From Flavobacterium lacus (GTDB taxonomy: Bacteria > Bacteroidota > Bacteroidia > Flavobacteriales > Flavobacteriaceae), in NCBI RefSeq assembly GCF_003268815.1, contig NZ_QLSV01000006.1, positions 1 through 64,000 on the forward strand: 64,000 nucleotides of DNA, given 5' to 3'. The position numbers and the translations under genes are program-made. The notes beneath the pieces are model-generated. The model was not told the origin of the DNA, made no database searches, and saw only the letters and a list, made by a program, of their open reading frames with translations. Shown piece by piece: positions 1-8,627 of this stretch. Positions within the stretch are counted from its first letter, which is position 1, and each line of letters opens with the position of its first letter.

Positions 1-180
1 ACAAATCATTCTCCGATATTCTTCAGAAAATAAATGTCTAGTTTGTGTTGTAAATAGTTTTTGATTTGATTTCATAAGTTACACTTTTGTGTAAACCTAT
101 TTTAGGACAAGACAAACAGTCAGATTCATCTTTATATAATATATGAAAACACACTTTAACAATGAGGAAAGTGTATAAAC
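1..180. other. non-coding, no gene seen
   Basis: No credible reading frame is visible. A small dyad (ACACTTT at 151-157 with AAAGTGT at 168-174) sits just beyond the tRNA terminator. Nothing else was recognised. Confidence 0.5.
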
Positions 181-212
181 AAAAAAAGCCTGACATTTCT
201 GTCAAGCTTTTT
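181..212 (-). terminator. intrinsic terminator of the tRNA-Asn unit
   Basis: Immediately downstream of the tRNA 3' end on the minus strand, a hairpin forms between AAAAAGCTTGAC and GTCAGGCTTTTT and is followed by a run of T. Stem, loop and T-tract fit a Rho-independent terminator closing the tRNA transcript. Confidence 0.75.
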
Positions 213-213
213 G

Positions 214-287
214 CTCCCCCTCTTGGGCTCGAACCAAGGACCCTCTGATTAACAGTCAGATGCTCTAACCAACTGAGCTAAGGAGGA
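214..287 (-). tRNA. tRNA-Asn (anticodon GTT)
   Basis: Read on the minus strand this is a complete 74-nt cloverleaf. The acceptor stem pairs TCCTCCT with AGGGGGA, including one G-U pair. The D-arm is GCTC/GAGC, the anticodon arm is TCTGA-CTGTTAA-TCAGA with GTT at 251-253, and the T-arm is CTTGG-TTCGAGC-CCAAG. The 3' CCA is not encoded. It is the promoter-distal and only intact member of a four-copy tRNA-Asn-like array and is followed directly by a terminator. Confidence 0.95.
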
Positions 288-337
288 ATAACCTTATAGG
301 TTACTATATTTTCAACATTTTAATTTTAGAACTTAAA

Positions 338-418
338 CTTCTTAGCTCGAACCAATCCCGATAGTTATCGGGACTCAGATTAACAGTCAGATGCTCTAAC
401 CAACTGAGCTAAGGAGGA
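338..418 (-). pseudogene. degenerate tRNA-Asn copy 1
   Basis: The 5' half matches the intact tRNA-Asn through the GTT anticodon (complement of 382-384). The 3' side of the anticodon stem then reads TCTGA instead of TCAGA, leaving a central mismatch. The variable region is replaced by a palindrome (TCCCGATA/TATCGGGA). TTGGTTCGAGC of the T-arm survives, but the 3' T-stem and acceptor strand are lost (TAAGAAG in place of CCAAGAGGGGGA). No acceptor stem can form, so charging is unlikely. Confidence 0.8.
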
Positions 419-468
419 ATAACCTTATAGGTTACTATATTTTCAACATTTTAATTTTAGAACTTAAA

Positions 469-549
469 CTTCTTAGCTCGAACCAATCCCGATAGTTATC
501 GGGACTCAGATTAACAGTCAGATGCTCTAACCAACTGAGCTAAGGAGGA
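469..549 (-). pseudogene. degenerate tRNA-Asn copy 2
   Basis: This is the same architecture as the copy 131 bp away: an intact 5' half and GTT anticodon, a palindrome in place of the variable region, a retained T-loop, and no 3' acceptor strand. It appears identical to copy 1 within the tRNA-like part. Confidence 0.8.
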
Positions 550-599
550 ATAACCTTATAGGTTACTATATTTTCAACATTTTAATTTTAGAACTTAAA

Positions 600-680
600 C
601 TTCTTAGCTCGAACCAATCCCGATAGCTATCGGGACTCAGATTAACAGTCAAATGCTCTAACCAACTGAGCTAAGGAGGA
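600..680 (-). pseudogene. degenerate tRNA-Asn copy 3 (promoter-proximal)
   Basis: This is the most promoter-proximal copy. Its palindrome is the perfect form CCCGATAGCTATCGGG. The anticodon stem has an extra change (TTTGA instead of TCTGA), so this copy is slightly more decayed. The 3' acceptor strand is missing as in the others. Confidence 0.8.
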
Positions 681-705
681 AGGTATATAACCTTTTTTGC
701 GAGTG

Positions 706-736
706 CAAATATAAAGCGAAAAATGATTTATCCAAA
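706..736 (-). promoter_or_regulatory. promoter of the tRNA-Asn array
   Basis: On the minus strand TTTG (733-736) is followed after exactly 19 nt by TATATTTG (706-713). This matches the Bacteroidetes -33/-7 consensus. The expected start point lies near 699-700, just upstream of the first degenerate copy. Copies and intact tRNA are therefore probably one transcript ending at the terminator near 181-212. Confidence 0.75.
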
Positions 737-768
737 CAAAATGTACACTTTTTTACACTTTTATTTTA

Positions 769-2091
769 TTATTTTCCGGTGACCAAATGCCAGATGTCGT
801 TACCAAACACTAATGCCATCAATGTCAGCAAAATAACAACACCAATCGTTTGAGCCACTTCTAATGTTTTTTCGGTTGGTTTTTTACGGGTAACCATTTC
901 AATCAGAATAAAGACAGCATGACCACCATCTAATCCCGGAATCGGTAACACATTTAAAAAAGCCAACCAAACTGAAAACATCGCTGTAAACGACCAGAAA
1001 AATGTCCAATCCCACGTTGGTTTAAAGATTTTAAACATTCGCAACGGACCACTGACTTGTTTGTAGGCCTCGGTTTTGGTATTAAAAATAACTTTAAATT
1101 GTTTAATTTGTCCGGTTAAAGTTGTAATCGTTTTATTAAAACCCGCCGGAATAGATTGTGCAAACGAAACTTCTTTGGTTACATACGCATTTTCTAACGT
1201 GGTAAAACGATTCAAGAAGCCAAGTTTTCCTTCTTCCGTTGTTTTAGTTTTAAGAACGAGTGTTTCGTTTCCTCTGATGACTTTTAGATTAACCGAATCG
1301 TTTTTATGTAGAGCGATAACCGTATTGTACTCATCAAAATAAGCAACATTTTTGTCATTCACACCGATAATTTTATCACCTTTTTTCAATCCGGCAAGAT
1401 CGGCTTGCATTCCGGGAACTATCGAATCAACTACCGTTTCTTCACGAGCAGACAGAAAGTTCTTTCCTGCTCTTTTAATTACGTCACGTTTGCCTTCGTC
1501 AGACAAATCAAACGTTACTTCTTTTCCATCTCTAAGCACCGTAATATCATCACCAAATAAGATTTCCAAAGGTAATTGCTCAAATTTGGCTTGTGATTTT
1601 CCATCCACTTTTAAAATTTGATCCCCGTTTTTTAATCCTAAAATTGTTCCAACCGAGTCGACTGCAATACCGTGTGTGATTTTTGAATTATCAATGAAAT
1701 TATCTCCGTGATTGATGAACAGACAGGCATAAATTATCCAAGCTAAAAAGAAATTTACGATTACACCACCCATGATGATGATTAAACGTTGCCAGGCCGG
1801 TTTGCTGCGGTATTCCCATGGTTGAGGTTCTTGTTTCAATTGTTCCTTGTCCATGCTTTCGTCAATCATTCCGGCAATTTTTACATAACCGCCCATTGGA
1901 AGCCATCCAATTCCGTATTCGGTTTCACCGATTTTTTTCTTTACCAACGAAAACCAAGGGTTAAAGAAAAGATAGAATTTTTCAATTTTTGTTTTAAAGT
2001 ATTTTGCCGGTAAAAAATGTCCTAGTTCGTGCAATATTACCAAAAAAGAAAGACACAAAATTAATTGTGCTATTTGAATTAATGTTTCCAT
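769..2091 (-). CDS. rseP: RseP-type site-2 zinc metalloprotease
   Basis: This 440-residue intramembrane protease belongs to the RseP/S2P (M50) family, which cuts membrane-anchored anti-sigma factors and remnant signal peptides in the inner membrane. Visible features are an N-terminal membrane segment with the zinc site HELGH (residues 21-25), a membrane segment near 105-125, a PDZ-containing central region (about 130-300), and a C-terminal membrane segment with the PGLDGGH motif that supplies the third metal ligand. The length fits the family. A TACTTTTG element (2121-2128, minus strand) lies about 30 nt before the ATG and suggests its own promoter. The client anti-sigma factor is not visible in this window. 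Confidence 0.93.
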   Translation of the reverse strand: METLIQIAQLILCLSFLVILHELGHFLPAKYFKTKIEKFYLFFNPWFSLVKKKIGETEYGIGWLPMGGYVKIAGMIDESMDKEQLKQEPQPWEYRSKPAWQRLIIIMGGVIVNFFLAWIIYACLFINHGDNFIDNSKITHGIAVDSVGTILGLKNGDQILKVDGKSQAKFEQLPLEILFGDDITVLRDGKEVTFDLSDEGKRDVIKRAGKNFLSAREETVVDSIVPGMQADLAGLKKGDKIIGVNDKNVAYFDEYNTVIALHKNDSVNLKVIRGNETLVLKTKTTEEGKLGFLNRFTTLENAYVTKEVSFAQSIPAGFNKTITTLTGQIKQFKVIFNTKTEAYKQVSGPLRMFKIFKPTWDWTFFWSFTAMFSVWLAFLNVLPIPGLDGGHAVFILIEMVTRKKPTEKTLEVAQTIGVVILLTLMALVFGNDIWHLVTGK

Positions 2092-2120
2092 TGATGTGTT
2101 TTAAATTTCAAAATCGAGCA

Positions 2121-2128
2121 CAAAAGTA
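2121..2128 (-). promoter_or_regulatory. -7 element upstream of rseP
   Basis: TACTTTTG on the minus strand matches TAnnTTTG. No convincing -33 element is seen at the usual spacing, so support rests on the -7 match and its position 29 nt before the start codon. Confidence 0.45.
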
Positions 2129-2169
2129 AGGTTTTCACTTTACAATTGAATTGATTTTGTTGAAAGGCA

Positions 2170-4122
2170 TTAGTTTTTTATCAATTTTTTATGAAAAGTC
2201 CCTTCGGAAGTAGTAATTGCAAGATAATAAACACCGTTAGATAATGACGATACATTCAACAACGGATTTGTAGTTTCCAAAACAAGTTGCCCTAGGTTAG
2301 AATACACTTGAATGTTTTCAAGATTGATGTTTTGAGGATAGTCCACTTTCAAAACTGCCTTCGTTGGATTTGGAAGAAGTTGAATTACATTGGCCACATC
2401 AATCGCATTTAAACCCAACGTAGCACTATTATTTCTTGCTATGATATGTCTATTGGGGTCAACATCAACATCCGTCACGATAAATGGAACATTAACGATA
2501 AATTGTTGACCATTTGTCGTGTGTTCCAACACCACATCTAACACCTGATTTCCTGATCCATAAAGTCGAATTTCAACAGGCATTTCAAAAAAACTCACAC
2601 TGGAATGCGATTGACTTTGATTTATCCTAACAGAAGCTTGACCATTGCCGATATTACTTGCCGTGACAGTATAAGTTGGATGTCCTTGCCCGTATACCCA
2701 ATCTTCAAAAAACTCCGTTAAATCCATTCCGGAAGTGGCTTCCAAGTGCATCTGTAGATCGTCTGTCACCGCATAACCAAACGCTAACAACGGATCGGCT
2801 AAGAAGTTTCTTAACCCTTGATAGAAATTTTCATCACCAATTTTCCAACGCAACATGTGCGACACCATGGCTCCTTTTTGATAACTCAAACGGTTGTTGA
2901 AAATTCGGTTAACACTTGTTGCTTCCGTGGCCGTTAAGTAAACTGCACCATTGTTAGAGGAAGTGATGTTGTTAATTAAACTGTTTTTCCAATTGACAAA
3001 ACTGATTGGGCCATCAAAATTTTCGACAACTAATCCGGATAAATAGGTGGCTAAGCCTTCGTTTAACCAAATGTCTTTCCAAGTTCCGCACGTTACTTTA
3101 TTGCCAAACCATTGGTGAGCCAACTCGTGGGCAATCAAACTTCGTCCAAAACTCCCCATAAAAGATACGGTAGTGTGTTCCATTCCGCCACCCATATTGG
3201 TTTGGGCATGGCCATATTTTTCATTGGCATAAGGATAGGGTTCAAACAATTCTTCAAATAAATCCATAATGGGAATTGTAACGGCTAAACTATTTTGTGC
3301 CGAAGTTAAATTCTCAGGATAAACATAATTCACAATTGGAAATTCATTGGGTGCCGTTCCTGCTTGTTGCGTAAAAACAGTGTAATTGGTCACTGCAATG
3401 GCTATCAAATAGGCCGGAATAAGGTAGTTGTGTTGAAAATGTGTAGTTTTTGTTCCATTCGCATTGTTAACCACACTTTGTTGTACACCATTGGCAACAC
3501 TCACATACTGTGACGGGGCTGTAATAAATATATCAATGTTGTCAATTTTGTCGTTCAAATCTTGCTTGCAAGGCCACCAATCTCTTGCTGCAAAGGGCTG
3601 CGATAATGTCCACAAAACGGGAACACCGCCATGCGTACCAATTGAAAATCCTTGTTCAGTGGTGTTTGGTGCACCTGCATAACTAACAGAAATCGAATTA
3701 GTTGTTCCCGACAGAATAGTATTTTGGAAATCAATAATTAACTCTTTAGTTGCGGAATTATGTTCAAAATCTAACGATTGTCCGTTCATCATGACTGAAC
3801 CTACTGTGATTCTGTTATTGAAATATGGATTGTTTGTATTGGTAATTCTCCCTAAATCAAACGTAATCGAATTCATGTTTTCCAACGCAACAAAATCGGT
3901 TGTCACATTTCCGCTGATAAAATAAACAGCAGGATTTACTTCAAATTCCAAACGATGGTAAATCACATCATAATTGGCGGTGTTTGGATTGGCTTGAATA
4001 TCGAAAAGAGAGGATGAGGATTTTAATTCCGCTTCAGCAATTTCATTAATTTCGCTCAAATACTCTTGTGCAGTAATCGAAAAACTTGCAAAAAGCAAGA
4101 GATATAGTAGTATTTTATTCAT
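2170..4122 (-). CDS. secreted M1 family aminopeptidase with T9SS sorting domain
   Basis: About 650 residues. The chosen start (4120-4122) gives a clean signal peptide, MNKILLYLLLFASFSITAQ. A longer frame to 4194 adds 24 residues ahead of it and overlaps a likely promoter (TACATTTG, 4143-4150, minus strand). The catalytic domain has the gluzincin zinc site HELAH at about 332-336 with the glutamate of NEGLATYL 18 residues on, and GGGMEH in place of the GAMEN exopeptidase motif. The last 80 residues are a type A Por/T9SS sorting domain (LLPNPT, then GVYYL and a lysine-rich end). It is probably an extracellular or surface peptidase that trims N-terminal residues for peptide nutrition. No other T9SS component is encoded here. 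Confidence 0.88.
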   Translation of the reverse strand: MNKILLYLLLFASFSITAQEYLSEINEIAEAELKSSSSLFDIQANPNTANYDVIYHRLEFEVNPAVYFISGNVTTDFVALENMNSITFDLGRITNTNNPYFNNRITVGSVMMNGQSLDFEHNSATKELIIDFQNTILSGTTNSISVSYAGAPNTTEQGFSIGTHGGVPVLWTLSQPFAARDWWPCKQDLNDKIDNIDIFITAPSQYVSVANGVQQSVVNNANGTKTTHFQHNYLIPAYLIAIAVTNYTVFTQQAGTAPNEFPIVNYVYPENLTSAQNSLAVTIPIMDLFEELFEPYPYANEKYGHAQTNMGGGMEHTTVSFMGSFGRSLIAHELAHQWFGNKVTCGTWKDIWLNEGLATYLSGLVVENFDGPISFVNWKNSLINNITSSNNGAVYLTATEATSVNRIFNNRLSYQKGAMVSHMLRWKIGDENFYQGLRNFLADPLLAFGYAVTDDLQMHLEATSGMDLTEFFEDWVYGQGHPTYTVTASNIGNGQASVRINQSQSHSSVSFFEMPVEIRLYGSGNQVLDVVLEHTTNGQQFIVNVPFIVTDVDVDPNRHIIARNNSATLGLNAIDVANVIQLLPNPTKAVLKVDYPQNINLENIQVYSNLGQLVLETTNPLLNVSSLSNGVYYLAITTSEGTFHKKLIKN

Positions 4123-4250
4123 TTTATTTAAAAATTGATTGCCAAATGTAGAAAATTGTATTGATTTATCATATTTCTTTCCGTTTTTTAGCATTTGTTT
4201 AAACGTATTTCATTTTTAAAATCCGTTCTTTTCGTTCCAAAACATTTATG

Positions 4251-4258
4251 TACATTTG
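4251..4258 (+). promoter_or_regulatory. -7 element upstream of serS
   Basis: TACATTTG matches TAnnTTTG and lies 23 nt before the chosen serS start. It falls inside the longer alternative frame that begins at 4195, which argues against that upstream start. The -33 region (TTTTCG near 4229-4234) is only a partial match. Confidence 0.5.
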
Positions 4259-4281
4259 CTTTCGCAAAAAAAACAATTAGT

Positions 4282-5553
4282 ATGTTACAATTAGCTGTTA
4301 TTCGTGAGAATAAGGAAAAAGTGATTAAAGCGTTGGCTAAAAGAAATTTAGACGCTAACAATTTAGTTGAAACGGTTTTAGATCTAGATGAAAAAAGAAG
4401 AGCTACGCAGGTAGAATTAGACAATATTTTGGCCGAATCCAATCTTCTTTCGAAAGAAATTGGCGAAATGATGAAATCGGGCGAAAAAGCAAAAGCTGAA
4501 ATCGTCAAGAAAAAAACAGCTCAATTAAAAGAGAAAAGTAAAGATTTATCGGAAAAATTGGAAGGATATACCACCGCTCTTTCCGAAGAATTATATAAAA
4601 TTCCAAACACGCCGGCGGACATCGTTCCCGAAGGAAAAACACCTGACGATAACGTAACGGTTCATCAAGAAGGAGCTATTCCGGTTTTGCACGAAGGTGC
4701 TTTGCCGCATTGGGATTTGGTCAAAAAATATGATATCATCGACTTTGAATTAGGTGTAAAAATCACGGGAGCAGGTTTTCCGGTTTACAAAGGAAAAGGA
4801 GCTAGACTTCAACGTGCGTTAATTGCTTATTTTTTAGATAAAAACACAGCAGCCGGTTACCAAGAATACCAAGTTCCACATTTGGTAAACGAAGCATCGG
4901 GTTTTGGAACAGGTCAGTTGCCTGATAAAGAAGGACAAATGTACCATGCAGGGGTTGATGATTTATATTTAATTCCAACTGCCGAAGTTCCGGTTACCAA
5001 TTTGTTTCGCGATGTGATTTTGAACGAAAATGAATTGCCGATTTTGTGTACGGCATACACCCCTTGTTTCCGTAGAGAAGCGGGTTCGTATGGTGCTCAC
5101 GTGCGTGGATTAAACCGTTTGCATCAATTTGACAAAGTTGAAATCGTACGCATTGAGCATCCGGACAATTCGTATGCCGCTTTGGATGGAATGGTAGAAC
5201 ATGTGAAAACCTTATTGCAAGAATTGAAATTGCCGTATCGAATTTTGCGTTTGTGTGGCGGTGATATGGGTTTTACTTCTTCGTTAACGTATGATTTTGA
5301 AGTGTTTTCAACCGCTCAAGACCGTTGGTTGGAAATTAGTTCGGTATCTAATTTTGAAACCTTTCAAGCCAATCGTTTGAAGTTGCGTTTTAGAGATAAA
5401 GACGGAAAAAACCAATTGGCACACACGTTAAACGGAAGTTCATTGGCTTTGCCAAGAGTATTGGCCGGAATCATAGAGAATTATCAAACTCCGGAAGGAA
5501 TTGTGATTCCTGAAGTATTGCGTCCGTACACCGGATTTGACCTAATCAACTAA
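4282..5553 (+). CDS. serS: seryl-tRNA synthetase
   Basis: This 423-residue class II synthetase charges tRNA-Ser with serine in the cytoplasm. The N-terminal helical arm (about residues 30-100, rich in K/E) forms the long antiparallel coiled coil that grips tRNA-Ser. The catalytic core shows class II motif 2 (TPCFRREAGSYG) and motif 3 (NGSSLALPRVLAGIIE). The start is the ATG of MLQLAVIRENKEKV, the canonical SerRS beginning. The open frame extends 29 residues further upstream but would pass through a promoter. An intrinsic terminator follows the stop. Confidence 0.96.
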   Translation: MLQLAVIRENKEKVIKALAKRNLDANNLVETVLDLDEKRRATQVELDNILAESNLLSKEIGEMMKSGEKAKAEIVKKKTAQLKEKSKDLSEKLEGYTTALSEELYKIPNTPADIVPEGKTPDDNVTVHQEGAIPVLHEGALPHWDLVKKYDIIDFELGVKITGAGFPVYKGKGARLQRALIAYFLDKNTAAGYQEYQVPHLVNEASGFGTGQLPDKEGQMYHAGVDDLYLIPTAEVPVTNLFRDVILNENELPILCTAYTPCFRREAGSYGAHVRGLNRLHQFDKVEIVRIEHPDNSYAALDGMVEHVKTLLQELKLPYRILRLCGGDMGFTSSLTYDFEVFSTAQDRWLEISSVSNFETFQANRLKLRFRDKDGKNQLAHTLNGSSLALPRVLAGIIENYQTPEGIVIPEVLRPYTGFDLIN

Positions 5554-5574
5554 AAAAGTTAATCTTTATACAAT

Positions 5575-5621
5575 CAATGTACTAATTGGCCAAAAAAAGC
5601 TATTTTAGTACATTGTTTTTT
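5575..5621 (+). terminator. intrinsic terminator after serS
   Basis: CAATGTACTAA (5575-5585) pairs perfectly with TTAGTACATTG (5605-5615) around a 19-nt loop and is followed by TTTTTT. It lies directly ahead of the next start codon at 5629, so the same DNA probably also carries the upstream region of the TPR gene. Confidence 0.7.
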
Positions 5622-5628
5622 AAACGCT

Positions 5629-7407
5629 ATGCACAAATTTATTATTCTACTCTTTTTGGTTTACTCGTCAATTGTTTCCTCACAAAATGAACAGTTGGCT
5701 CAACATTACTATGAGCGTGGTGAATTTGAAAAAGCATTGTTGAGTTACCAAGATTTATTGAAAAGTCAAGTTTCAAACGGCGTTTATTTTCTTCGTGTGA
5801 TTGATTGTTATCAACAACTGCTTCAGTTTGATAAGGCAGAAACAGCACTTCAGGAACGATTGACCAAATTTAAAATGGCCAATTTGTATGTGGAATTGGG
5901 ATACAATTATCAGTTGCAAAAGAATCAAGAAAAAGCCGATTTAAATTATAACACAGCGATTGAAAAAATAAGCGAAAACACTTCTAATGTGTATGGAATA
6001 GCCTCTTCTTTTGAAAAGAAAGTATTGTTAGAGTATGCCTTGAAAGCGTATCAAAAAGCCATTTCGTTGGATCCAAGATACAAATTTAATTATCAAATGG
6101 CTCAGCTTTACGGGCAAATGGGCAAACAAGATTTGATGATTGAGAAGTATTTGGAAGAAATGTATGAAAATCCGCAAAACAGTGTCATGGTTCAAAATCA
6201 ATTGACCCGATTTATGAACGATGAAGCGGGAGATTCTTTTAATGAAACCCTTCGAAAAGCTTTGTTGGTCAGAGTTCAAAAAAACCAAGATTTGTTTTGG
6301 AATCAAATGTTAAGCTGGTTTTTCGTACAACAAAAAGAGTACGGAAAAGCCTTCATTCAAGAAAAAGCTATTTACAAAAGAGAACCGGATTCTTTTTCTA
6401 ACATTGTCAATTTAGCTGAGTTAGCTATTGAAGAGAATGAAGATGAAATTGCTAGTGAAATCCTGACTTTTATATTACAAAACACCCAAGATTTAGATTT
6501 GCAGATTTTTGCCCAAGAGTATTTAATGCGAATTAAAATTGAGAAAGCCAAAAAAGCGGACTATTCTAAAATTGAATCAGAGATAGAACTTTTATTGAAA
6601 CAATACGGCGTTAGTCCGTATTCATTGGATTTGCAGCGTTTACAAGCAGAATTTTTAGCGTTCTATCAAAACAATCCCGAAAAAGGAAAGTTAGTTTTGG
6701 AAAAAGCGATGCAGTTGCCGTTGAATAAATTTCAATTAGCTGAAGCTAAAATGGAATTGGCGGATATTTTGTTGTACGAAGAAAAATTCAATCAAGCCTT
6801 ATTGTATTATTCACAAATTGAAGAAGATTTAAAGAACGACGTATTGGGTCACGAAGCCAGTTTGAAAGCCGCCAAAACCAGTTATTTTAAAGCTGATTTT
6901 GATTGGGCGTTAACGCAACTGAAAGTTTTAAAATCGGCTTCCACGCAACTTATTGCTAATGATGCGTTGGAATTATTTCTACTAATCAACGACAACACCG
7001 TAGCCGATTCGACACGAACCGCTTTAAAGAAATTTTCCAAAGGTGATTTTTACCTATATCAAAACAAAAACCAAGAAGCGTTAACACAATTTCAACAAAT
7101 TTTAAAAGACCATAAAGGGGAAGAAATTGAAGATGAAACGATTCTGCGAATGGGGCAAACCTATCAAGAATTAAACGATTATAACAACGCTTTGTCGTTT
7201 TACCAACAAATCATAGACAATCATCCGGAAAGCATTTACCGCGATGAAGCTTTGTTTTTCTCTGCCGAAATCTATAACAAACACCTCAATCAACCCGAAA
7301 AAGCAAAACCACTATACGAAGCCGTTCTATTTAATCACCAGGACAGCATTCATTTTGTGGAAGCTCGAAAGAATTTCAGGCAGCTTCGTGGTGATTCAAA
7401 TTTATAA
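5629..7407 (+). CDS. secreted tetratricopeptide-repeat protein
   Basis: This 592-residue protein starts with a signal peptide (MHKFIILLFLVYSSIVSSQ). The rest is almost entirely TPR-like helical pairs, for example QHYYERGEFEKALLSYQDLL near 25, AYQKAISLDPRYKFNY near 140, and a C-terminal run near 470-560 (MGQTYQELNDYNNALSFYQQ). It is predicted to be periplasmic or outer-membrane associated and to act as a scaffold. No enzymatic motif is visible. It follows serS and precedes DUF4286 and rsmA on the same strand. TPR repeats alone do not define a function. Confidence 0.8.
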   Translation: MHKFIILLFLVYSSIVSSQNEQLAQHYYERGEFEKALLSYQDLLKSQVSNGVYFLRVIDCYQQLLQFDKAETALQERLTKFKMANLYVELGYNYQLQKNQEKADLNYNTAIEKISENTSNVYGIASSFEKKVLLEYALKAYQKAISLDPRYKFNYQMAQLYGQMGKQDLMIEKYLEEMYENPQNSVMVQNQLTRFMNDEAGDSFNETLRKALLVRVQKNQDLFWNQMLSWFFVQQKEYGKAFIQEKAIYKREPDSFSNIVNLAELAIEENEDEIASEILTFILQNTQDLDLQIFAQEYLMRIKIEKAKKADYSKIESEIELLLKQYGVSPYSLDLQRLQAEFLAFYQNNPEKGKLVLEKAMQLPLNKFQLAEAKMELADILLYEEKFNQALLYYSQIEEDLKNDVLGHEASLKAAKTSYFKADFDWALTQLKVLKSASTQLIANDALELFLLINDNTVADSTRTALKKFSKGDFYLYQNKNQEALTQFQQILKDHKGEEIEDETILRMGQTYQELNDYNNALSFYQQIIDNHPESIYRDEALFFSAEIYNKHLNQPEKAKPLYEAVLFNHQDSIHFVEARKNFRQLRGDSNL

Positions 7408-7473
7408 TATAAAGTTTCTTCAGCCGTCATCTTTCGTATGAATAATAGCTGAAGATTTTCTTAAAAATAATCT

Positions 7474-7803
7474 ATGATTTTATACAACGTAACCATCAAC
7501 ATCGAACAAAGCGTCCACGACCAATGGCTTCATTGGATGCAATCTAAACACATTCAAGACGTTTTAGCCACTGGAAAATTCACTTCTGCCCGAATGGTAA
7601 AAGTATTAGTGGAAGAAGAAGGCAGTACGACCTATTCTATTCAATATACCGCAGAAAACAAAGAAAAATTAGACCGCTATTACCTCGAAGATGCTCCGCG
7701 ATTACGTCAAGAAGGACTCGCTCTTTTTGCGGATAAGATGCTCGCCTTTCGCACAGAATTGCAAGTGATCAGCGAACATTTCCCAACATCTACCTTACAG
7801 TAA
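7474..7803 (+). CDS. DUF4286 family protein
   Basis: This 109-residue cytoplasmic protein has the look of the DUF4286 family: MILYNVTINIEQ at the start, a central HWMQSKHI segment and a C-terminal LALFADKMLAFRTEL helix. The fold is probably a small alpha/beta (ferredoxin-like) domain. The function is unknown. It lies 44 nt upstream of rsmA and is likely co-transcribed with it; the gap is filled by an octamer tandem repeat. Confidence 0.75.
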   Translation: MILYNVTINIEQSVHDQWLHWMQSKHIQDVLATGKFTSARMVKVLVEEEGSTTYSIQYTAENKEKLDRYYLEDAPRLRQEGLALFADKMLAFRTELQVISEHFPTSTLQ

Positions 7804-7843
7804 CCTCAGAACCTTAGTACCTTAGTACCTTAGAACCTTAGCT
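7804..7843 (+). repeat. octamer tandem repeat (CCTTAGTA) x5
   Basis: Five consecutive 8-mers (CCTCAGAA, CCTTAGTA, CCTTAGTA, CCTTAGAA, CCTTAGCT) begin directly after the DUF4286 stop codon (7801-7803) and end 4 nt before the rsmA ATG. The repeat makes up the entire intergenic region. Confidence 0.85.
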
Positions 7844-7847
7844 TAAA

Positions 7848-8627
7848 ATGGAAAAAGTAAAAGCAAAAAAACACCTCGGACAACATTTTCTCAACGATGA
7901 AAACATCGCTCAAAAAATAGCTGATTCACTTTCCCTCGACGGGTATCAAAACATTTTGGAAATTGGCCCGGGAATGGGAGTACTCACCAAATATTTGCTT
8001 GAAAAACCGATTACTACGTATGTGATTGAGATTGATACCGAATCGGTGACGTATTTGCAAAACCATTACCCAAAATTAGACGGAAAAATCATTTCAAAAG
8101 ATTTTTTAAAATACAATCTATCCGAAGTTTTAGGAACTGAACCCTTTGCTATTATTGGAAATTTTCCCTACAACATTTCTACCCAAATAGTTTTTAAAAC
8201 GTTAGAACTAAGAAACCAAATTCCTGAATTTTCCGGCATGTTTCAAAAAGAAGTTGCTGAACGTATTTGTGAAAAAAAAGGAACAAAAGCCTACGGAATT
8301 CTGTCCGTTTTAACCCAAGCATTTTATGAGGCAGAATATCTTTTTACGGTTTCTGAGCATGTTTTTATTCCGCCTCCAAAAGTGAAATCGGGTGTTTTGC
8401 GTTTAAAACGAAAAGAAAACTATCATTTGCCTTGTGACGAAAAATTATTTTTTACGGTGGTAAAAACTGCTTTTAACCAACGTAGAAAAACACTTCGTAA
8501 CAGTTTAAAAACATACCAACTGTCTGATAATTTAAAAGAAGATAGTATCTTTGACCTCAGACCGGAGCAACTTTCGGTTGAACAATTTATTGATCTCACG
8601 CAAAAAATAGCCGCCGATGGAGTTTAA
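7848..8627 (+). CDS. rsmA: 16S rRNA dimethyladenosine transferase
   Basis: This 259-residue KsgA/RsmA methyltransferase dimethylates two adjacent adenosines near the 3' end of 16S rRNA during 30S maturation, using S-adenosylmethionine. The family-diagnostic start [14 protein letters not shown] motif I ([10 protein letters not shown]), and catalytic motif IV NFPYNIS are all present. The C-terminal helical rRNA-binding domain includes [14 protein letters not shown]. Its last 11 nt overlap the mgtE start, which indicates a translationally coupled pair. Confidence 0.96.
   Translation: MEKVKAKKHLGQHFLNDENIAQKIADSLSLDGYQNILEIGPGMGVLTKYLLEKPITTYVIEIDTESVTYLQNHYPKLDGKIISKDFLKYNLSEVLGTEPFAIIGNFPYNISTQIVFKTLELRNQIPEFSGMFQKEVAERICEKKGTKAYGILSVLTQAFYEAEYLFTVSEHVFIPPPKVKSGVLRLKRKENYHLPCDEKLFFTVVKTAFNQRRKTLRNSLKTYQLSDNLKEDSIFDLRPEQLSVEQFIDLTQKIAADGV

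Larger units (their letters stand above)
288..680 (-). repeat. 131-bp tandem repeat, three units
   Basis: Three near-identical units (288-418, 419-549, 550-680) repeat with an exact period of 131 bp. Each unit holds a degenerate tRNA-Asn copy plus a shared AT-rich spacer. The units differ at a few bases, for example GTTATC versus GCTATC in the palindrome and CAGATGC versus CAAATGC near the anticodon stem. They are therefore diverged copies, not identical duplications. This explains the whole gene-free stretch between the tRNA and rseP, apart from the promoter. Confidence 0.9.

Noticed and set aside
288-680. Possible CRISPR array
   Set aside because: The repeat unit is 131 bp and contiguous, with no short repeats separated by unique spacers. 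It is a tandem duplication of a tRNA-like unit.
4195-4281. Longer N-terminus for SerS
   Set aside because: The extension runs through a TACATTTG promoter element and precedes the canonical SerRS start.
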